DNA of 38,954 nt from Candidatus Jorgensenbacteria bacterium RIFCSPLOWO2_01_FULL_45_25b. Lineage in GTDB: Bacteria; Patescibacteriota; Minisyncoccia; UBA6257; GWB1-50-10. Each line of letters opens with the position of its first letter. The first letter of the stretch is position 1. The notes beneath the pieces were generated by a model. The model saw nothing but the letters and a program-made list of their open reading frames with translations. It was not told the origin of the DNA and did not search any database. The DNA is taken from contig MFKK01000004.1 of the NCBI GenBank assembly GCA_001781035.1, forward strand, positions 1 through 38,954, given 5' to 3'. Of the stretch, positions 23,779 through 32,641 are shown piece by piece. A program made the translations under genes and the position numbers.

Positions 23779-24951
23779 ATGAAGGAATACATTCTTGTTC
23801 TTGATGAGGGAACAACAGGCGTAAAGGCGCTTATATTCAAGGGAGATAAGCTTATTGAAAAGTCATACGAGCGAGTTTCAAAAAAAAGTCCGAAAAAAGG
23901 ACACGTAGAGCAGAATTCAAATGAACTTCTGAAAAAAAGCGTGAAGGTCATGCGGAATGTTCTTAAAAAAACCGGCATTTCAGCGGGTGATATTAAAGCA
24001 TGGGGTCTAACCGTTCAGCGCGAAACGATAATCGCGTGGGACAAGAAAACGGGAAAGCCCCTCTATCCGGCAATCGTTTGGGAAGACGCGCGAACCCGCG
24101 CCTATTGTAAAAAAATTGAGAAAACACGAGGAAGAGAAATCAGGGAAAAAACAGGCTTGCGCTGTATTCCGTACTTCTCCGCCTCAAAAATGAACTGGCT
24201 GTTAAATAACATCGCGGAGGTAAAACGGGCGGCAAAAAACGAAACCCTTGCCTTCGGAACGGTGGATTCATGGCTTATGTGGAATCTTCTTGAGGGAAAT
24301 CCGCAAAAAACAGACGAAACAAACGCCTCGCGAACCCTGCTGTTCAATATCAAAAAAAAGAAATGGGATGAAAGTCTTATGGACATATTCGGCATTCCCG
24401 CCTCATCGCTTCCGTGTGTGGAGAACTCAAGCGGTCTCTTCGGCAGAATGAAGAAGGAGGTGGTGGGAGAAACCATTCCGCTTATGGCGTGCGTTGGAGA
24501 CCAGGAGGCGAGTATGCGGGCGGCGGGGGAGAAGAAAGGAACGACAAAAATAACATACGGAACGGGAACCTTTGTGATGCAAACAATAGGAGAAACGTAT
24601 ATGCTCCAAGAACCGTTTTCCACCACGCTCACGCCGGGAAGAAATGGAAAGTCCGTCTACGCTTTGGAAGGAAAAATTGAGGGTTCGGGAAAGGCGGTGG
24701 ACACTCTCTTAAAAAAGAAAAAACATCTGGAACCTTTTCTTAATATATTGGCGAAGAAAGTGGATACGCTCATCAAAAAACTTCCAATTCAGCCAAAAGA
24801 ACTTATCATAGACGGCGGTATCACGCAGGCAAAAAAACTGCGGGAAATTCAAGAAAAAATCTCGCGTATTCCCGTGAGCGAACAAACTATCTACGATGGC
24901 ACCTCTCTCGGCACCGCGAAAATAGTAGAGGAAGAAGGAAGCTGTTCGTGA
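23779..24951 (+). CDS. FGGY-family carbohydrate kinase, shortened
   Basis: 390 residues from the ATG at 23779; an earlier start would lie in the terminator. It is closest to glycerol kinase: VLDEGTTGVKALIF (phosphate 1), the LTVQRETIIAWDKKTGKPL stretch, AIVWEDARTRAY, CVGDQEASMRAAGEKKG (phosphate 2 region), TYGTGTFVM, and LIIDGGITQAKKLREIQ. GlpK proteins are about 500 residues. About 100 residues are missing, mainly between ALEGKI and LIIDGG in the C-terminal lobe. Glycerol, or another small polyol, is a guess. It has no partner gene nearby and its stop codon touches the E-element cluster. Confidence 0.75.
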   Translation: MKEYILVLDEGTTGVKALIFKGDKLIEKSYERVSKKSPKKGHVEQNSNELLKKSVKVMRNVLKKTGISAGDIKAWGLTVQRETIIAWDKKTGKPLYPAIVWEDARTRAYCKKIEKTRGREIREKTGLRCIPYFSASKMNWLLNNIAEVKRAAKNETLAFGTVDSWLMWNLLEGNPQKTDETNASRTLLFNIKKKKWDESLMDIFGIPASSLPCVENSSGLFGRMKKEVVGETIPLMACVGDQEASMRAAGEKKGTTKITYGTGTFVMQTIGETYMLQEPFSTTLTPGRNGKSVYALEGKIEGSGKAVDTLLKKKKHLEPFLNILAKKVDTLIKKLPIQPKELIIDGGITQAKKLREIQEKISRIPVSEQTIYDGTSLGTAKIVEEEGSCS

Positions 24952-25080
24952 GTCGCCGTACAGAACGTTCATTCTTCCACCCAAGCAAGGGTTCTGATTT
25001 GGTTTAGCGGAAGCTCTCGGAAACAGCGCGTTCTTATCTCAAGCGAGAGACATCCTCCTTTCGTGGCGCATCTAGACACT
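24952..25080. repeat. Decayed copies of the structured element family
   Basis: GAGTCGCCGTAC at the kinase stop matches the left arm of the intact element at 25102. GGGTTCTGATTTGGTTTA-GCGGAA-GCTCTC-GGAAA (24989-25025) matches the left arm and entry of the element at 34309. Neither right half is present: the sequence diverges after 25025. Only a short CTCTC/GAGAG pair remains. No gene is here. Confidence 0.6.
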
Positions 25081-25101
25081 CAATCGTTCACATTTTTCAA
25101 A

Positions 25102-25252
25102 GGCTATTCACGAGTCGCCGTACGGGATGTCTCGGAGGGGCGTTTGGCTCGGTCTCCGTCAAAGACGGAGCAAACGCCCCGAGAGCTCAAGGCGGTCTCT
25201 CGTCGCAGGAACGAGAGAACCGCCGGTCCCGGTAGGCGACTCATGAACAGCC
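25102..25252. ncRNA. Structured element E1, copy a (three-way junction)
   Basis: Outer stem P1: 25102-25119 with 25235-25252 (two mismatches). Inner closing stem CGGGA/TCCCG follows a GTA/GTA internal loop. Arm P2: CTC/GAG, a GGA bulge, GGGGCGTTTG/CAAACGCCCC, a one-sided 7-base bulge GCTCGGT, and hairpin CTCCGTC-AAA-GACGGAG. Arm P3: GGCGGT/ACCGCC with one extra A on the 3' side, hairpin CTCTCG/CGAGAG and 9-base loop TCGCAGGAA. The same layout recurs at 34078 and 34309 with compensating stem changes. Strand and function are unknown. Confidence 0.65.
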
Positions 25253-25311
25253 GTTCTTGCATTGTCAGGTAAAAGCTTTCTTCGGTGTCGCAAAAGAAAG
25301 ATGGCTTGAGC

Positions 25312-25355
25312 GAATACTTTTCCACAGTTGACCTCTTACTGAAGAGGAATACAAT
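25312..25355 (+). promoter_or_regulatory. Shared block plus promoter of the ArsR-type gene
   Basis: GAATACTTTTCCACAGTTG (25312-25330) matches GAATACTTATGCACAGTTG upstream of lexA (34463-34481). It overlaps -35 TTGACC (25328-25333), with a 16-base spacer and -10 TACAAT (25350-25355). The TTTTCCACA inside is one mismatch from a DnaA box (TTATNCACA). Confidence 0.65.
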
Positions 25356-25386
25356 TAAGAAAAAAGAAAAACAAATTTTCGAACAT

Positions 25387-25731
25387 ATGCAAAAAACGGA
25401 AACAGCGACGAAAAGCGTATACGGACTTTATTACAAAGAACTGGAACACTTCCCGGAAGCTGTATATCACAAAAACGCCCTTCTGTATCGCTTGATGGCA
25501 AACCCAAAAAGGCTTCACATGCTAAACCTTCTCGCTCAAAAAGAAATGACCGTCGCGGAACTCGCGAAAGAGCTTGGCGTGCGTATGCCAAACATTTCTC
25601 AACATCTCTCAATTCTTCGGGGCAACAAATTCGTAGAGACGAGAAGGGAGGGAACAAGCGTCTATTACAGAATCACCGACCCGAGAATCGTGGCTCCATG
25701 CAGAATTTTTAAGGAGTTATACGGATTGTAA
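25387..25731 (+). CDS. ArsR-type winged-helix regulator
   Basis: 114 residues from ATG 25387, the first start downstream of the promoter. The ArsR fold is clear: ANPKRLHMLNLLAQKEMTVAEL, helix-turn-helix ELAKELGVRMPNISQHLSIL, and the wing VETRREGTSVYYRITDPRI. A C-terminal Cys (VAPCRIF) is the only Cys, so a classical metal site is not visible. Its N-terminal extension (TETATKSVYGLYYKELEHF) is unusual. DoxX-type genes follow with 4-base gaps, making them the likely targets. The E1 element and shared block precede it. Confidence 0.88.
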   Translation: MQKTETATKSVYGLYYKELEHFPEAVYHKNALLYRLMANPKRLHMLNLLAQKEMTVAELAKELGVRMPNISQHLSILRGNKFVETRREGTSVYYRITDPRIVAPCRIFKELYGL

Positions 25732-25735
25732 CCAT

Positions 25736-26173
25736 ATGATGAAAAGCAAAAAAGCATACGCCCTGCTCTTCCTTCGCCTCACGCTCGGCTGGCTCTTTTT
25801 CTACGCAGGCATTACAAAAATACTGAACCCCGCGTGGTCAGCGGAAGGGTACTTGAAGGGAGCGAAAACGTTCACGGAATTTTACCAGATACTCGCGAGG
25901 CCGGATATTCTTTCAATTATAAATCCTCTAAACGCATGGGGGCTGACGTTAATAGGCGCGGCGCTAATACTTGGTATTTGGATGAAAAAAGCCGCGTGGT
26001 TGGGAATCGCGCTGATGGCGCTCTACTACATTCCGATTCTAAACTTCCCGTACGCGGGAGAACACTCAATAATTGTTGATGAACACATCATCTACATCGG
26101 AGCCTTTCTTGTTCTCATCGCGTGCGATGAGATGCAATTATGGAAAATAAAAGTCGCTGGAAAGAAAAAATAA
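25736..26173 (+). CDS. DoxX family membrane protein
   Basis: 145 residues, four TM helices; tandem ATG codons at 25736 and 25739. The DoxX/DoxD signature is visible: RLTLGWLFFYAGITKILNP at the first TM, then GLTLIGAALILGIWMKKAAW and the C-terminal HIIYIGAFLVLIA. DoxX proteins have been linked to thiol and thiosulfate oxidation and redox homeostasis; in most bacteria the role is not fixed. It is downstream of the ArsR-type regulator and next to a second DoxX-like gene. Confidence 0.85.
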   Translation: MMKSKKAYALLFLRLTLGWLFFYAGITKILNPAWSAEGYLKGAKTFTEFYQILARPDILSIINPLNAWGLTLIGAALILGIWMKKAAWLGIALMALYYIPILNFPYAGEHSIIVDEHIIYIGAFLVLIACDEMQLWKIKVAGKKK

Positions 26174-26177
26174 TAAC

Positions 26178-26543
26178 ATGACAAATACTAAAAAAATTGA
26201 GTGGATTCTTCGTATCGCGGTAGCAGGAGAGTTTCTTGGACATGGTATATTCGCGCTTCAAGGAAAGGAGCAGTGGATTGGATGGATAGGGAAACTCGCT
26301 GGAGTGGAAGCCGGTCTCGCGACACAACTCCTTTTCTTTGTTGGAATAGGAGATGTCTTAATCGCAATTTTTGTTCTGCTTCGTCCGATGAGACCAATTC
26401 TTCTCTGGGCCGCGTTTTGGGGCTTCTGGACGGCGCTCGTGCGTCCGATTGTGGGAGAGCCGATTTGGGATTTTGTGGAAAGATGGGCAAACTGGGGCGC
26501 TCCGCTCGCGTTGTGGTTTCTCCTGCGAAAAGAGAAGAAATAA
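26178..26543 (+). CDS. DoxX-like membrane protein, hypothetical
   Basis: 121 residues, about four TM segments (WILRIAVAGEFLGHGIFAL, LATQLLFFVGIGDVLIAIFVL, ILLWAAFWGFWTALV, APLALWFLL). The GEFLGHG region resembles DoxX-like proteins in layout, but the match is weak. It is 4 bases after the DoxX gene and shares its promoter. A hairpin ends the unit. Confidence 0.65.
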   Translation: MTNTKKIEWILRIAVAGEFLGHGIFALQGKEQWIGWIGKLAGVEAGLATQLLFFVGIGDVLIAIFVLLRPMRPILLWAAFWGFWTALVRPIVGEPIWDFVERWANWGAPLALWFLLRKEKK

Positions 26544-26570
26544 TCAGCATCGTCTATAGTTATCAGCAAC

Positions 26571-26596
26571 CAAACGCATTCGTTTGTTTAGTTTTT
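26571..26596 (+). terminator. Terminator after the DoxX-like gene
   Basis: CAAACG-CATT-CGTTTG followed by TTTAGTTTTT. Confidence 0.7.
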
Positions 26597-26663
26597 AACA
26601 GATAGTTTCAAGTATGCGAAAGAGTGAATATAAATAAAAATCTCTACCATTAAATTTACAATC

Positions 26664-28826
26664 ATGTTTACAAAAATCATAAAACGGGACGGTCGGGAGG
26701 TTCGTTTTGAAAAAGAAAAAATAACCGCCGCTATCGCAAAAGCAGGCACGGCAACGGGCGAATTTAGGGAAAGCATAGCGGAAAAGCTAACCGACCGGGT
26801 GCTCGCGTATCTTGAGAGTAAATTGGAGGGCAAGATGCCTCACGTGGAAGAGATTCAGGATGCCGTGGAGCGAATCCTGATGTGCTCGCGATTTAAGCAG
26901 ACCGCGAAGGCGTATATTCTCTATCGGGAACAGCACGCGGAAATGCGCGCCTTCGCGACCATGATGTCGCTGGGGCTGGTTGATAATTATTTGGAGAAGC
27001 TGGATTGGCAGGTGAAGGAAAACAGCAATATGGGCTACTCGCTTCAGGGGCTGAATAATTATATTTCCTCCGAAGTGAGTAAAACCTACTGGTTAAATAA
27101 GATTTATCCAGGCGAGGTTCGGCAGGCGTATGAAAAAGGAGATTTGCATTTGCACGATTTAGGCACGCTCGCGGTCTACTGCGTGGGATGGGATTTGATG
27201 GACCTTCTGACCGAAGGCTTTCGCGGAGTCTCCGATAAAATTGAATCAAGTCCGCCAAAACACTTCCGAACCGCTTTAGGGCAGGCTGTGAACTTTATGT
27301 ACACCTTACAGGGCGAGGCGGCGGGAGCGATTGCCTTCTCAAATTTTGATACCCTGCTCGCTCCTTTTATTCGTTACGACAATCTTTCGTATGAGGAGGT
27401 AAAACAAAGCCTGCAAGAATTCGTCTTTAACATGAATGTCCCAACCCGTGTCGGCTTCCAGACGCCTTTTTCCAATATTACGCTTGATTTAACGCCCTCG
27501 CCGAACTTCAAAGACCAGTCGGTCATCATCGGAGGCAAACCGAAGAATGAGACATACGCCGACTTCCAGGTGGAAATGGATATGTTTAACAACGCCTTCT
27601 TTGATGTGATGGGTGAGGGAGACGCGGCGGGTCGTGTCTTTACCTTCCCGATACCGACCGTAAATGTGACCCGCGATTTTAATTGGGAGAACCCGAATCT
27701 TCAGGGGCTTTGGAATATTACCGCGAAGTATGGCATTCCGTATTTCAGCAACTTTGTGAGTTCCGATTTAAAACCGGAAGATACTCGTTCCATGTGTTGC
27801 AGACTCCGCCTCAATTTAGAAGAGCTTGATAGGCGCGGAGGAGGTCTTTTTGGAGCAAACGCGCTTACCGGCTCGGTTGGCGTGGTAACCATAAACTTAC
27901 CGCGTCTTGCCTATCGGGCAAAAAGCACGGAGGGAGATGTGTCTGCTCACAAAAAAGATTTCTTTGAAAAGCTGGCAGTTCAGATGGACATCGCGAAAGA
28001 GAGTCTTGAGATAAAGCGAAAAATGTTGGAACGCTTCACCGACGCGAACCTTTATCCGTACACCAAGTTTTATCTGAAAAAAATTAAAGAGACATATGGC
28101 GAATATTGGAAAAATCACTTCTCAACCATTGGCTTGGTTGGCATGAACGAGGCGGTTCTCAATTTATTCGGAGAAGATATCGGTACGGAAGAGGGTCAGA
28201 AATTCGCCGCCGAAACTCTGGATTACATGCGCAATCGGCTCGTGGACTACCAAAAAGAAACAGGTAATTTGTATAACCTTGAGGCTACTCCGGCGGAGGG
28301 AACGGCATACCGTCTAGCTCTCAAAGATAAAAAATTGTATCCGGATATCATAGTGGCGAATGAAAAAGAATTTCGCGCGGGAGCCCAACCCTTTTACACC
28401 AACTCATCGCATCTACCCGTAAATTATACGGACGATGTGGTTGAAACGCTGAATATCCAGGATAATTTGCAGACAAAATATACAGGAGGCACCGTCATCC
28501 ATCTGTTTTTGGGAGAACAGATAAACGACACCCGTTCCGTCCCCTCCCTCATCAAAAAAATCTGTGAAAACTATAAATTGCCCTACTTTACCCTAACCCC
28601 GACATTCAGCATCTGCCGCGAACACGGATACTTAACTGGCGAACACTTCTTGTGCGAAACCTGCTCTAAGGAGTGCGAGGTATATTCGCGAATCGTGGGC
28701 TATTTGCGCCCGGTGAGCCAGTGGAATGCCGGCAAGCGGTCGGAATACGCTCTGCGTAAAATGTATAATCCTCAAAAGAATCTTTCTGAAAAAACAGTGG
28801 AGCAGATATCCGTCGTATACTCCTAG
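26664..28826 (+). CDS. nrdD: Anaerobic ribonucleoside-triphosphate reductase
   Basis: 720 residues. It reduces ribonucleotides to deoxyribonucleotides using a glycyl radical, without oxygen. An ATP-cone domain opens the protein (TKIIKRDGREVRFEKEKITA). The radical Gly is in YSRIVGYLRPVSQWN (about Gly679). A zinc-type Cys cluster CREHGYLTGEHFLCETCSKEC precedes it, with C-terminal GKRSEYALRKMY. Active-site Cys regions are in the middle (SMCCRLRLN). nrdG and Fe-S genes follow as a unit. No aerobic reductase is in the window, so this supply is oxygen-sensitive. Confidence 0.95.
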   Translation: MFTKIIKRDGREVRFEKEKITAAIAKAGTATGEFRESIAEKLTDRVLAYLESKLEGKMPHVEEIQDAVERILMCSRFKQTAKAYILYREQHAEMRAFATMMSLGLVDNYLEKLDWQVKENSNMGYSLQGLNNYISSEVSKTYWLNKIYPGEVRQAYEKGDLHLHDLGTLAVYCVGWDLMDLLTEGFRGVSDKIESSPPKHFRTALGQAVNFMYTLQGEAAGAIAFSNFDTLLAPFIRYDNLSYEEVKQSLQEFVFNMNVPTRVGFQTPFSNITLDLTPSPNFKDQSVIIGGKPKNETYADFQVEMDMFNNAFFDVMGEGDAAGRVFTFPIPTVNVTRDFNWENPNLQGLWNITAKYGIPYFSNFVSSDLKPEDTRSMCCRLRLNLEELDRRGGGLFGANALTGSVGVVTINLPRLAYRAKSTEGDVSAHKKDFFEKLAVQMDIAKESLEIKRKMLERFTDANLYPYTKFYLKKIKETYGEYWKNHFSTIGLVGMNEAVLNLFGEDIGTEEGQKFAAETLDYMRNRLVDYQKETGNLYNLEATPAEGTAYRLALKDKKLYPDIIVANEKEFRAGAQPFYTNSSHLPVNYTDDVVETLNIQDNLQTKYTGGTVIHLFLGEQINDTRSVPSLIKKICENYKLPYFTLTPTFSICREHGYLTGEHFLCETCSKECEVYSRIVGYLRPVSQWNAGKRSEYALRKMYNPQKNLSEKTVEQISVVYS

Positions 28827-28850
28827 AGCCAATCCTCATATAATCAAGAT

Positions 28851-29540
28851 ATGGAGTTTGGAGGACTGGAAAAATTCACGCTTATTGACTACCCAGGCAA
28901 GATTGCCTGCGTTGTGTATACGATTGGCTGTAATTTTAGATGTCCCTACTGCCACAACCCGGAACTTGTGGATGAAACCGTTGAGACAAAAATCAAAGAA
29001 AGTGAAGTATTAGACTTCTTGGACAAAAGAAAGGATTTGCTGGACGGAGTAGTTATAACGGGTGGCGAGCCGACAATGCACGGAGATGATTTGTTGTGTT
29101 TTATGGCGGAAATTAAGAACCGCGGATTTTTGGTTAAGCTTGATTCTAATGGCACAAACCCCGATGTGTTGCGGGAAGCGATTGATAAGAAGATAGTTGA
29201 TTATATCGCCATGGATATAAAGTCGCCACTCTCCAAGTACGAGAGAACAGTCGGAAGGCCGGTAGACGCCTTGGCAATCAAAAAAAGCATACAAATCATC
29301 ATGTTCTCGCCGGTTGAGTATGAGTTTAGAACCACAATCGTAAAAGGGATGCTTTCTCCGGAGGATATTGAAGAAATCGCCCGTGAAATTAAGGGAGCAA
29401 AACAATACTATCTGCAAAAATTTGTCTCCACGAAAATACTAAACCCTCAATTCAAAAAAAAGGTAACATATAGTGAAGATGAGCTAAAGGCCATTCAAGA
29501 GAGAATAAGCAATGATGTTGCGTATTGTGGAATAAGATGA
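28851..29540 (+). CDS. nrdG: Anaerobic RNR-activating radical SAM protein
   Basis: 229 residues. The radical SAM cluster motif CNFRCPYC (Cys27, Cys31, Cys34) binds a [4Fe-4S] cluster; GGEPTMHG is the SAM-binding loop. It makes the glycyl radical of NrdD using SAM and one electron. It resembles the NrdG2-type activases (LEKFTLIDYPGKIACVVYT). It begins 24 bases after nrdD and its ATGA overlaps the next gene, so translational coupling is likely. Confidence 0.93.
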   Translation: MEFGGLEKFTLIDYPGKIACVVYTIGCNFRCPYCHNPELVDETVETKIKESEVLDFLDKRKDLLDGVVITGGEPTMHGDDLLCFMAEIKNRGFLVKLDSNGTNPDVLREAIDKKIVDYIAMDIKSPLSKYERTVGRPVDALAIKKSIQIIMFSPVEYEFRTTIVKGMLSPEDIEEIAREIKGAKQYYLQKFVSTKILNPQFKKKVTYSEDELKAIQERISNDVAYCGIR

Positions 29541-30712
29541 CTATCTACCTTGATTATGCCGCGACGACGCCTCTTGACCCAGGCGTCCTTAAAACAATGT
29601 TGCCGTACATGAGCTCCGAGTACGGCAACCCGTCGTCTTTGCATGGAAGCGGAAGAAGGGCGGGAAGGGCGATTGAGGAGACGCGAAAAAAAGTGGCGGG
29701 CGTGATAAACGCTCTGCCGGAAGAAATTATATTCACGGGCTCCGGAACCGAGTCGGATAATCTGGCAATTTTAGGCGTCTCGCGGGCTAATAAAGCAAAG
29801 GGAAATCACCTCATCATTTCGGCTATTGAGCACAAGGCAGTGCTGGAATCCGTAAATCAGCTAAAAAAGGAAGGCTTTGAGGTGAGCCTGTTGCCCGTAA
29901 ATTCGGAGGGCGTGGTAGATATAAAAAAATGCCTTGAGCTCGTGAGAGATGAGACGCTTTTGGTTTCCGTGATGTACGCGAATAATGAGATTGGTACGAT
30001 TCAGCCGATACGGGAACTATCCGAAGCAATCAAAAAGAAACGCGGCAGAAGCTCCTTTCCGCTTTTTCACACGGACGCCTGCCAAGCGGCTGGTTACTTA
30101 TCCTTAGATGTCTGTGAGTTAGGCGTTGATATGATGACGCTAAATGGCTCAAAAATATACGGACCAAAAGGCATTGGGATATTGTACAAAAGAACAGGCG
30201 TGAAATTGGAACCGCTTATCGTCGGCGGAGGGCAGGAATACAATTTAAGGGCAGGAACGGAAAATATATCGCTTGTAGTCGGCTTCGGTGAGGCGCTTCT
30301 TTTGGCAGAAAAAATGAAAATTGCGGAATCAGAAAGATTAACTGCCTTGCGGGAGTATTTTATATCACGTCTCTTTGAAGAGATTCCGAATATCGTGCTA
30401 AACGGCGCAAGAAAAGAGCGTCTTCCGAATAATGTTCATGTTTCCATTTCGCACGTTGAGGGGGAAGCTATCCTGCTCATGCTGGATGAGCAAGGCATAG
30501 AAGTTTCAACCGGCTCCGCCTGCTCCGCAAACGACCTCAAGGCATCTCACGTGCTTCTGGCAATCGGTCAAACCGATGAGCTGGCGCATGGAAGCATCCG
30601 TTTTTCTTTTGGCAGAGATACGACAAAAGAAAAACTGGATGAGGCGCTAAAAGTTTTACCTTCGGTAGTCAATAAATTAGAAACCATATCGGCGACAACG
30701 GTAAATATATGA
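29537..30712 (+). CDS. iscS: Cysteine desulfurase, IscS/NifS type
   Basis: 391 residues from the ATG in the ATGA overlap. It releases sulfur from cysteine for Fe-S cluster assembly. The PLP Lys206 lies in NGSKIYGPKG. The catalytic Cys329 lies in STGSACSAND. Other family marks: YLDYAATTP, GSGTESDN, HTDACQA (PLP-binding). The start adopted drops four residues from the longest frame. It sits between nrdG and the scaffold gene, so it probably supplies the [4Fe-4S] cluster of NrdG. Confidence 0.95.
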   Translation: MTIYLDYAATTPLDPGVLKTMLPYMSSEYGNPSSLHGSGRRAGRAIEETRKKVAGVINALPEEIIFTGSGTESDNLAILGVSRANKAKGNHLIISAIEHKAVLESVNQLKKEGFEVSLLPVNSEGVVDIKKCLELVRDETLLVSVMYANNEIGTIQPIRELSEAIKKKRGRSSFPLFHTDACQAAGYLSLDVCELGVDMMTLNGSKIYGPKGIGILYKRTGVKLEPLIVGGGQEYNLRAGTENISLVVGFGEALLLAEKMKIAESERLTALREYFISRLFEEIPNIVLNGARKERLPNNVHVSISHVEGEAILLMLDEQGIEVSTGSACSANDLKASHVLLAIGQTDELAHGSIRFSFGRDTTKEKLDEALKVLPSVVNKLETISATTVNI

Positions 30713-31149
30713 AGGATGAAAAAAACACATGTGGTGGAAAAGGGTGGGTGTACAGCGAGACAGTGAAGGAACACTTCTTTAATCCTCAAAACATCCTGCG
30801 TGACGAAAAAGAATATGAGGCGGATGGAATAGGTATGGTCGGCAGTCCCGCGTGCGGTGATATGATGGTTGTTTGGATAAAGGTTGAGCCGGAAAAGAAA
30901 CAAATATCGGAATGCAAGTGGCGAACATTCGGTTGCGCTTCCGCAATCGCCTCAAGCTCAATGATGTCGGTTATGGCGACGGAACATGGCGGTATGACTC
31001 TCTCTCGGGCAAAAAAGATGATGCCGGAGGCGATTATAGAAAGATTGGGAGGACTTCCCGAAAGAAAGTATCACTGCTCTGTGTTGGGACACCTTGCTCT
31101 TCGGGAAGCGATAGAGGATTATGAGAAAAATCATGAGCACGGAGGATAG
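30709..31149 (+). CDS. iscU: Fe-S cluster scaffold, IscU/NifU type
   Basis: 146 residues. It carries the three conserved cluster Cys: SPACGD (Cys49, Asp51), TFGCASAIASSS (Cys76) and KYHCSVLGHLAL (Cys123). It assembles and hands on Fe-S clusters using sulfur from the desulfurase. It overlaps the desulfurase stop by ATGA. A His-containing tail (NHEHGG) is not typical of IscU. The next gene begins inside its last bases. Confidence 0.93.
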   Translation: MKDEKNTCGGKGWVYSETVKEHFFNPQNILRDEKEYEADGIGMVGSPACGDMMVVWIKVEPEKKQISECKWRTFGCASAIASSSMMSVMATEHGGMTLSRAKKMMPEAIIERLGGLPERKYHCSVLGHLALREAIEDYEKNHEHGG

Positions 31150-31840
31150 AAAAACATACGTAGTGCGGGAAAGAATATCCGAAACACCAAGCGTTTCAAC
31201 CTTACGACTGGAATCGACTGACAACAACCTACCGGCTTATGTTTCAGGACAATTCATCACAGTCTATGTTTCGGAGACGGGGGAATCCGAAGGCAGGGCG
31301 TATAGCATATCAAGCTCGCCCGAAGAAGAAGCGCTTCACATTACGGTCAAGGCCGTTGGTAAGTGTTCAAATCGCCTTTGTTCTATGAATTTCGGCGATA
31401 CTCTAACCGCCTCGCTTCCATATGGCTACTTTTACAGCGAGTCGGACAAAAGCCCGCTCGTGATGCTTGCCTCGGGTATTGGTATAACTCCGTTTAGAAG
31501 TATCATCCGAAGCGCGGCAAAAAACACGCCCTCAAGAAAACTGGTATTGTGTTACACCAACGAAACAGTTGAGGACATCGTGTTTAGAAAAGAATTTGAT
31601 GAGCTTCAAAAAAGGAATGATAGCATTGATATAAATTACTTTATCACTCGCGAAGAAGACACTCCTCAATATATGATAAAAGGAAGAATGAACGCGGATA
31701 TTATCTTAAAAAAAATTGAAAACTTGGACAGCCCGGAATTTTTTATCTGCGGTTCAATCTCTTTCGTGAGAGATCTCTGGCGCGGTCTTCGTAATGCCGG
31801 CATTCAGGAAGAATCCATGTATACGGAAGCCTTCTTTTAG
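31133..31840 (+). CDS. FAD-binding oxidoreductase, ferredoxin-NAD(P) reductase type
   Basis: 235 residues from ATG 31133; an ATG at 31121 is also possible. FAD motif GRAYSISSSPEE, NAD(P)-binding motif SGIGITPFRSII, and FICGSISFVRDL at the end match the ferredoxin reductase-like family. C-terminal aromatic tail TEAFF. It overlaps iscU. No 2Fe-2S domain is fused. As the last gene of nrdD-nrdG-iscS-iscU, it likely feeds electrons to NrdG or to cluster assembly. Confidence 0.85.
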   Translation: MSTEDRKTYVVRERISETPSVSTLRLESTDNNLPAYVSGQFITVYVSETGESEGRAYSISSSPEEEALHITVKAVGKCSNRLCSMNFGDTLTASLPYGYFYSESDKSPLVMLASGIGITPFRSIIRSAAKNTPSRKLVLCYTNETVEDIVFRKEFDELQKRNDSIDINYFITREEDTPQYMIKGRMNADIILKKIENLDSPEFFICGSISFVRDLWRGLRNAGIQEESMYTEAFF

Positions 31841-31862
31841 AAAAAAGGTATACTTAAAAAAT

Positions 31863-32606
31863 ATGACTGATATATTGCTTATGTCGCTTGTTGGTCTTAT
31901 CGGCGGTTTTGTGGGAAGCCAGGCGGGAGCCGGGTCGCTCATAACCCTGCCCGCCCTCTTATTTTTAGGCCTTCCGCCCGCGCTCGCGGTTGGAACGAAC
32001 ATCCTCTCCGCGTGGCTCACAAACGTAGTCGCCGCGCTTACCTACTGGCGAAAGGGAAAGCTTCGCAACCAAGAAACATTTTCACTTGGAATAATAGCAT
32101 TTTTTGGTTCATTGGGAGGCGCGTATCTGATTCTCTACATTCCTGAAGACCTGACCCGGAAAATAATCGGAATACTCTTCCTCCTCCTTATCGGCGTTCT
32201 TGTGTGGGAAAACGGCAAAAAAGGGGAGAAGGAAAAGAAAAAACCAAAACACGCGCTTGGTGTCGCTCATATAATTTCGTTTGTTCTTGGCGTGTATGGG
32301 GGCTTCCTCTCGGTTGCCGTCACAACACTTTTTATTCTAATGTTCGTCCTTCTCTTAAGACGGTCATTTGTGGAAGGAGTCGCGGAAGCGGTAACAGTGT
32401 CGGCTATTCTTCTCTTCGGCGCGCTCGTTGTCTTCGTAAAAGAAGGCTCTATAAACATGGCGCTTGCCCTCCCGCTTGCTATAGGGTCGGTAATAGGAGC
32501 TTATGGAGGAGCAAAAACAGCCATGAAGCTTGGTGAAAAATGGATAAAACCCCTCGTGGGTATTGTAATGATTGGCGCCGCGACAAAACTACTTCTAAAC
32601 TTTTAG
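31863..32606 (+). CDS. TSUP (TauE/SafE) family transporter
   Basis: 247 residues, about eight TM helices. The start at 31863 (MTDILLMSLVGLIGGFVG) begins the first TM. The family pattern GGFVGSQAGAGSLITLPALLFLGLP, shown here as GGFVGSQAGAGS and LPALLFLGLPPALAVGTN, repeats in the second half (GVYGGFLSVAVTTLFILMF). TSUP proteins export or import sulfur-containing anions such as sulfite or sulfonates. The substrate is not defined. It starts 22 bases after the reductase. Confidence 0.85.
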   Translation: MTDILLMSLVGLIGGFVGSQAGAGSLITLPALLFLGLPPALAVGTNILSAWLTNVVAALTYWRKGKLRNQETFSLGIIAFFGSLGGAYLILYIPEDLTRKIIGILFLLLIGVLVWENGKKGEKEKKKPKHALGVAHIISFVLGVYGGFLSVAVTTLFILMFVLLLRRSFVEGVAEAVTVSAILLFGALVVFVKEGSINMALALPLAIGSVIGAYGGAKTAMKLGEKWIKPLVGIVMIGAATKLLLNF

Positions 32607-32641
32607 AACGCTAGAATTGACAAATTTAGCAAAAGATAATA

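Noticed and set aside
25102-25252. Riboswitch in the leader of the ArsR-type gene
   Set aside because: A good promoter (25328-25355) lies between the element and the gene, so it is not in that leader; the same holds at lexA.
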